NCBI RefSeq assembly: GCF_001553405.1
Contig: NZ_KQ960941.1
Span: 79,700 to 143,699 of the forward strand
DNA length: 64,000 nt
Direction of reading: 5' to 3'
Source: Megasphaera hutchinsoni
GTDB lineage: Bacteria > Bacillota > Negativicutes > Veillonellales > Megasphaeraceae
Below the pieces are notes generated by a model. It was given only the letters and a program-made list of their open reading frames with translations, was not told the origin of the DNA and ran no database searches. Position 1 is the first letter of the stretch. Every line of letters begins with the position of its first letter. Shown here piece after piece: positions 62,629-64,000 of this stretch. The position numbers and the translations under genes were made by a program.

Positions 62629-63864
62629 ATGGTATCTATATTTAGGTGGTTAACTAGGGATAAACCGAAGAATATCATGGAAGGAAGTCCGTTCAGACCG
62701 GTGTACGGGGGAAGCCCTGCGGGAAAAATAGTTACCGAACGGAGTGCTATGCAGCTTACGGCGGTGTATGCTTGCATACGTATTTTAGCAGAGTCTATTG
62801 CCGGGTTACCCTTACATGTATATCGGTATACAAAAACAGGTACCAAAGAAAAAGCGGCAGACCATCCGCTGTTTTTTTTATTGCATGATGAACCGAACGA
62901 AGAAATGACCAGTTTTGTCTTTAGAGAAACACTCATGACACACATACTGTTATGGGGAAACGCCTATGCCCAGATCATTCGAAACGGGAAAGGAGAGGTA
63001 CTTTCTTTATATCCGCTTATGGCCAATAAAATGAGAGTGGCTCGGGATGAGGCCGGAAAACTGTGGTATGAATATAGCGGCGGCAATACAGGGAAAGGGA
63101 ATGAGGCGGTACGGTTATCGCCGAAAGAAGTACTGCATATTCCGGGACTGGGATTTGACGGACGGGTGGGGTACTCTCCCATTGCCATGGCGAAAAATTC
63201 TCTTGGTATTGCTATGGCGTGTGAAGAATACGGAGCAAAATTTTTTGCTAACGGTGCCACTCCCGGCGGCGTACTGGAACATCCCGGTATATTAAAATCT
63301 CCCGAGCGGGTACGGGAAAGCTGGAATGCCACCTTCGGCGGTAGCGCAAATGCCAATAAAGTGGCGGTTTTGGAAGAAGGGATGAAGTATACACCGGTTT
63401 CTATTGCACCGAACGAAGCACAATTTTTAGAAACGAGAAAATTTCAGCTTAGTGAAATTGCGCGTATGTTTAGGATACCACCACATATGATCGGCGATTT
63501 GGAAAAATCCAGCTTTTCCAATATTGAGCAGAAATCGTTGGAATTTGTAAAGTATACGTTAGGACCTTGGGTTTCGAGGTGGGAGCAAGCGTTGGAACGA
63601 AGCCTTTTAGCAAGAGAAGAACGGCGAGAATATCGCATTGCCTTTAACGTGGATGGGTTATTACGAGGGGATTATGAAAGCCGAATGAACGGATATGCTA
63701 TTGGAAGACAAAACGGCTGGATGAGCGCCAATGATATTCGCAGACTGGAACATTTGGATAGAATCCCGACGGAAGAAGGCGGAGACGAGTACTTGGTAAA
63801 CGGATCAATGACGCGGTTGGCACAAGCCGGAATAGCCTATGAATCGCGAAAGGAGGGAAGGTAG
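62629..63864 (+). CDS. phage portal protein, HK97 family
   Basis: Dodecameric ring protein at the capsid vertex. The 411 residues show family features: SAMQLTAVYACIRILAESIA, ETLMTHILLWGNAYAQIIRN, LHIPGLGFDGRVGYSPIAMA, RMFRIPPHMIGDLEKSSFSN followed by IEQKSLEFVKYTLGPW, and the C-terminal GDYESRMNGYAIGRQNGWMS. Start at 62629 with AAAGGAGAGGAG, 13 bases after terL; a longer frame would overlap terL. Directly followed by the head protease gene. Confidence 0.95.
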   Translation: MVSIFRWLTRDKPKNIMEGSPFRPVYGGSPAGKIVTERSAMQLTAVYACIRILAESIAGLPLHVYRYTKTGTKEKAADHPLFFLLHDEPNEEMTSFVFRETLMTHILLWGNAYAQIIRNGKGEVLSLYPLMANKMRVARDEAGKLWYEYSGGNTGKGNEAVRLSPKEVLHIPGLGFDGRVGYSPIAMAKNSLGIAMACEEYGAKFFANGATPGGVLEHPGILKSPERVRESWNATFGGSANANKVAVLEEGMKYTPVSIAPNEAQFLETRKFQLSEIARMFRIPPHMIGDLEKSSFSNIEQKSLEFVKYTLGPWVSRWEQALERSLLAREERREYRIAFNVDGLLRGDYESRMNGYAIGRQNGWMSANDIRRLEHLDRIPTEEGGDEYLVNGSMTRLAQAGIAYESRKEGR

Positions 63865-63865
63865 T

Positions 63866-64000
63866 ATGAAAAAATTTTGGTATTGGAATACACATACGGA
63901 TGAAGAAACGACACATCGTACGTTATTTTTACAGGGAGTCATTGCGGAAGAATCCTGGCTGGGAGATGAAATTACTCCCAAAATATTTAAAGAAGAGTTG
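63866..64000 (+). CDS. ClpP-like phage head maturation protease, N-terminal fragment
   Basis: The gene begins one base after the portal stop, with AAGGAGGGAAG upstream, and runs off the window after 45 codons. The visible part (FWYWNTHTDEETTHRTLFLQ, then GVIAEESWLGDEITPKIFKE) matches the start of ClpP/S14-type prohead proteases that follow the portal gene in HK97-like phages. The catalytic Ser-His-Asp would lie beyond the edge. Confidence 0.8.
   Translation, partial: MKKFWYWNTHTDEETTHRTLFLQGVIAEESWLGDEITPKIFKEEL

Noticed and set aside
1-64000. tRNA, rRNA or insertion-sequence genes
   Set aside because: I found no cloverleaf with a TTCGA-type arm, no rRNA segments and no transposase frames.

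Overview
The window is a chromosomal segment of a diderm, anaerobic Firmicute, most likely in the Negativicutes (Veillonella/Megasphaera/Dialister relatives). The informational genes are Firmicute-like (uvrBAC, bifunctional relA/spoT, hemZ, a preQ1 riboswitch with queT-queF). A YadA-type trimeric autotransporter and a TonB-dependent receptor require an outer membrane. Rubredoxin and oxygen-independent HemZ fit an anaerobe. I cannot name genus or species from sequence alone.

Core chromosome, 1-38.9 kb: end of a YadA-like adhesin; rplS with a pseudoknotted leader; pepA; a P-loop/Asp23-like fusion protein; the uvrB-uvrA-uvrC excision repair operon; rubredoxin; an FMN-dependent 2-hydroxyacid dehydrogenase; a compact run recJ - relA/spoT - dtd - MBL hydrolase - AI-2E permease - Fur/PerR - hemZ - hisS - aspS - lepB; preQ1-controlled queT-queF; a Sel1 protein; a convergent disulfide oxidoreductase; a TonB receptor whose promoter holds a G9 tract; rpsO; pnp; dut; a NUDIX hydrolase; deoB; a pyrimidine nucleoside phosphorylase; rlmD.

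Accessory island, about 38.9-48.7 kb, visibly more AT-rich in its right half: a 184-bp interval bounded by 10-bp inverted repeats; a large DUF4145-like/Sel1 protein with internal DNA repeats; a possible serine-recombinase tail; then a defence locus. That locus is a C5-cytosine methyltransferase with an N-terminal ribbon-helix-helix-like segment (+ strand), facing a tight five-gene minus-strand operon: a 306-aa protein, a 211-aa protein, a 761-aa RloC/PrrC-like ABC ATPase with a CxxC hook, an Xre regulator and a PD-ExK restriction endonuclease. The first two proteins share an NQxAxKxYNI-type motif, at the C-terminus of one and the N-terminus of the next. I read this as a type II restriction-modification system fused in one operon with a three-component ABC-ATPase abortive-infection module. 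It is the best candidate here for an undescribed system.

Prophage, about 48.9 kb to the right edge: a highly structured leader, early genes (Rha, a nucleoside-deoxyribosyltransferase-like protein, VapE primase-helicase, VRR-NUC nuclease, SNF2 helicase), a DUF1492 late regulator followed by an 84-bp duplicated iteron-bearing control region, then HNH, small terminase, ParB-methyltransferase, small proteins, large terminase, portal and the start of a ClpP-like head protease. The large terminase carries a 343-residue intein exactly inside its Walker A motif, between Lys and Ser. It starts with Gln and carries the Trp-Cys-Thr triplet of class 3 inteins, and its homing-endonuclease domain has Asn where the first LAGLIDADG motif usually has Asp. 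No integrase or recognisable lysogeny repressor lies in the window; the minus-strand defence operon occupies the place where a lysogeny module would be expected.
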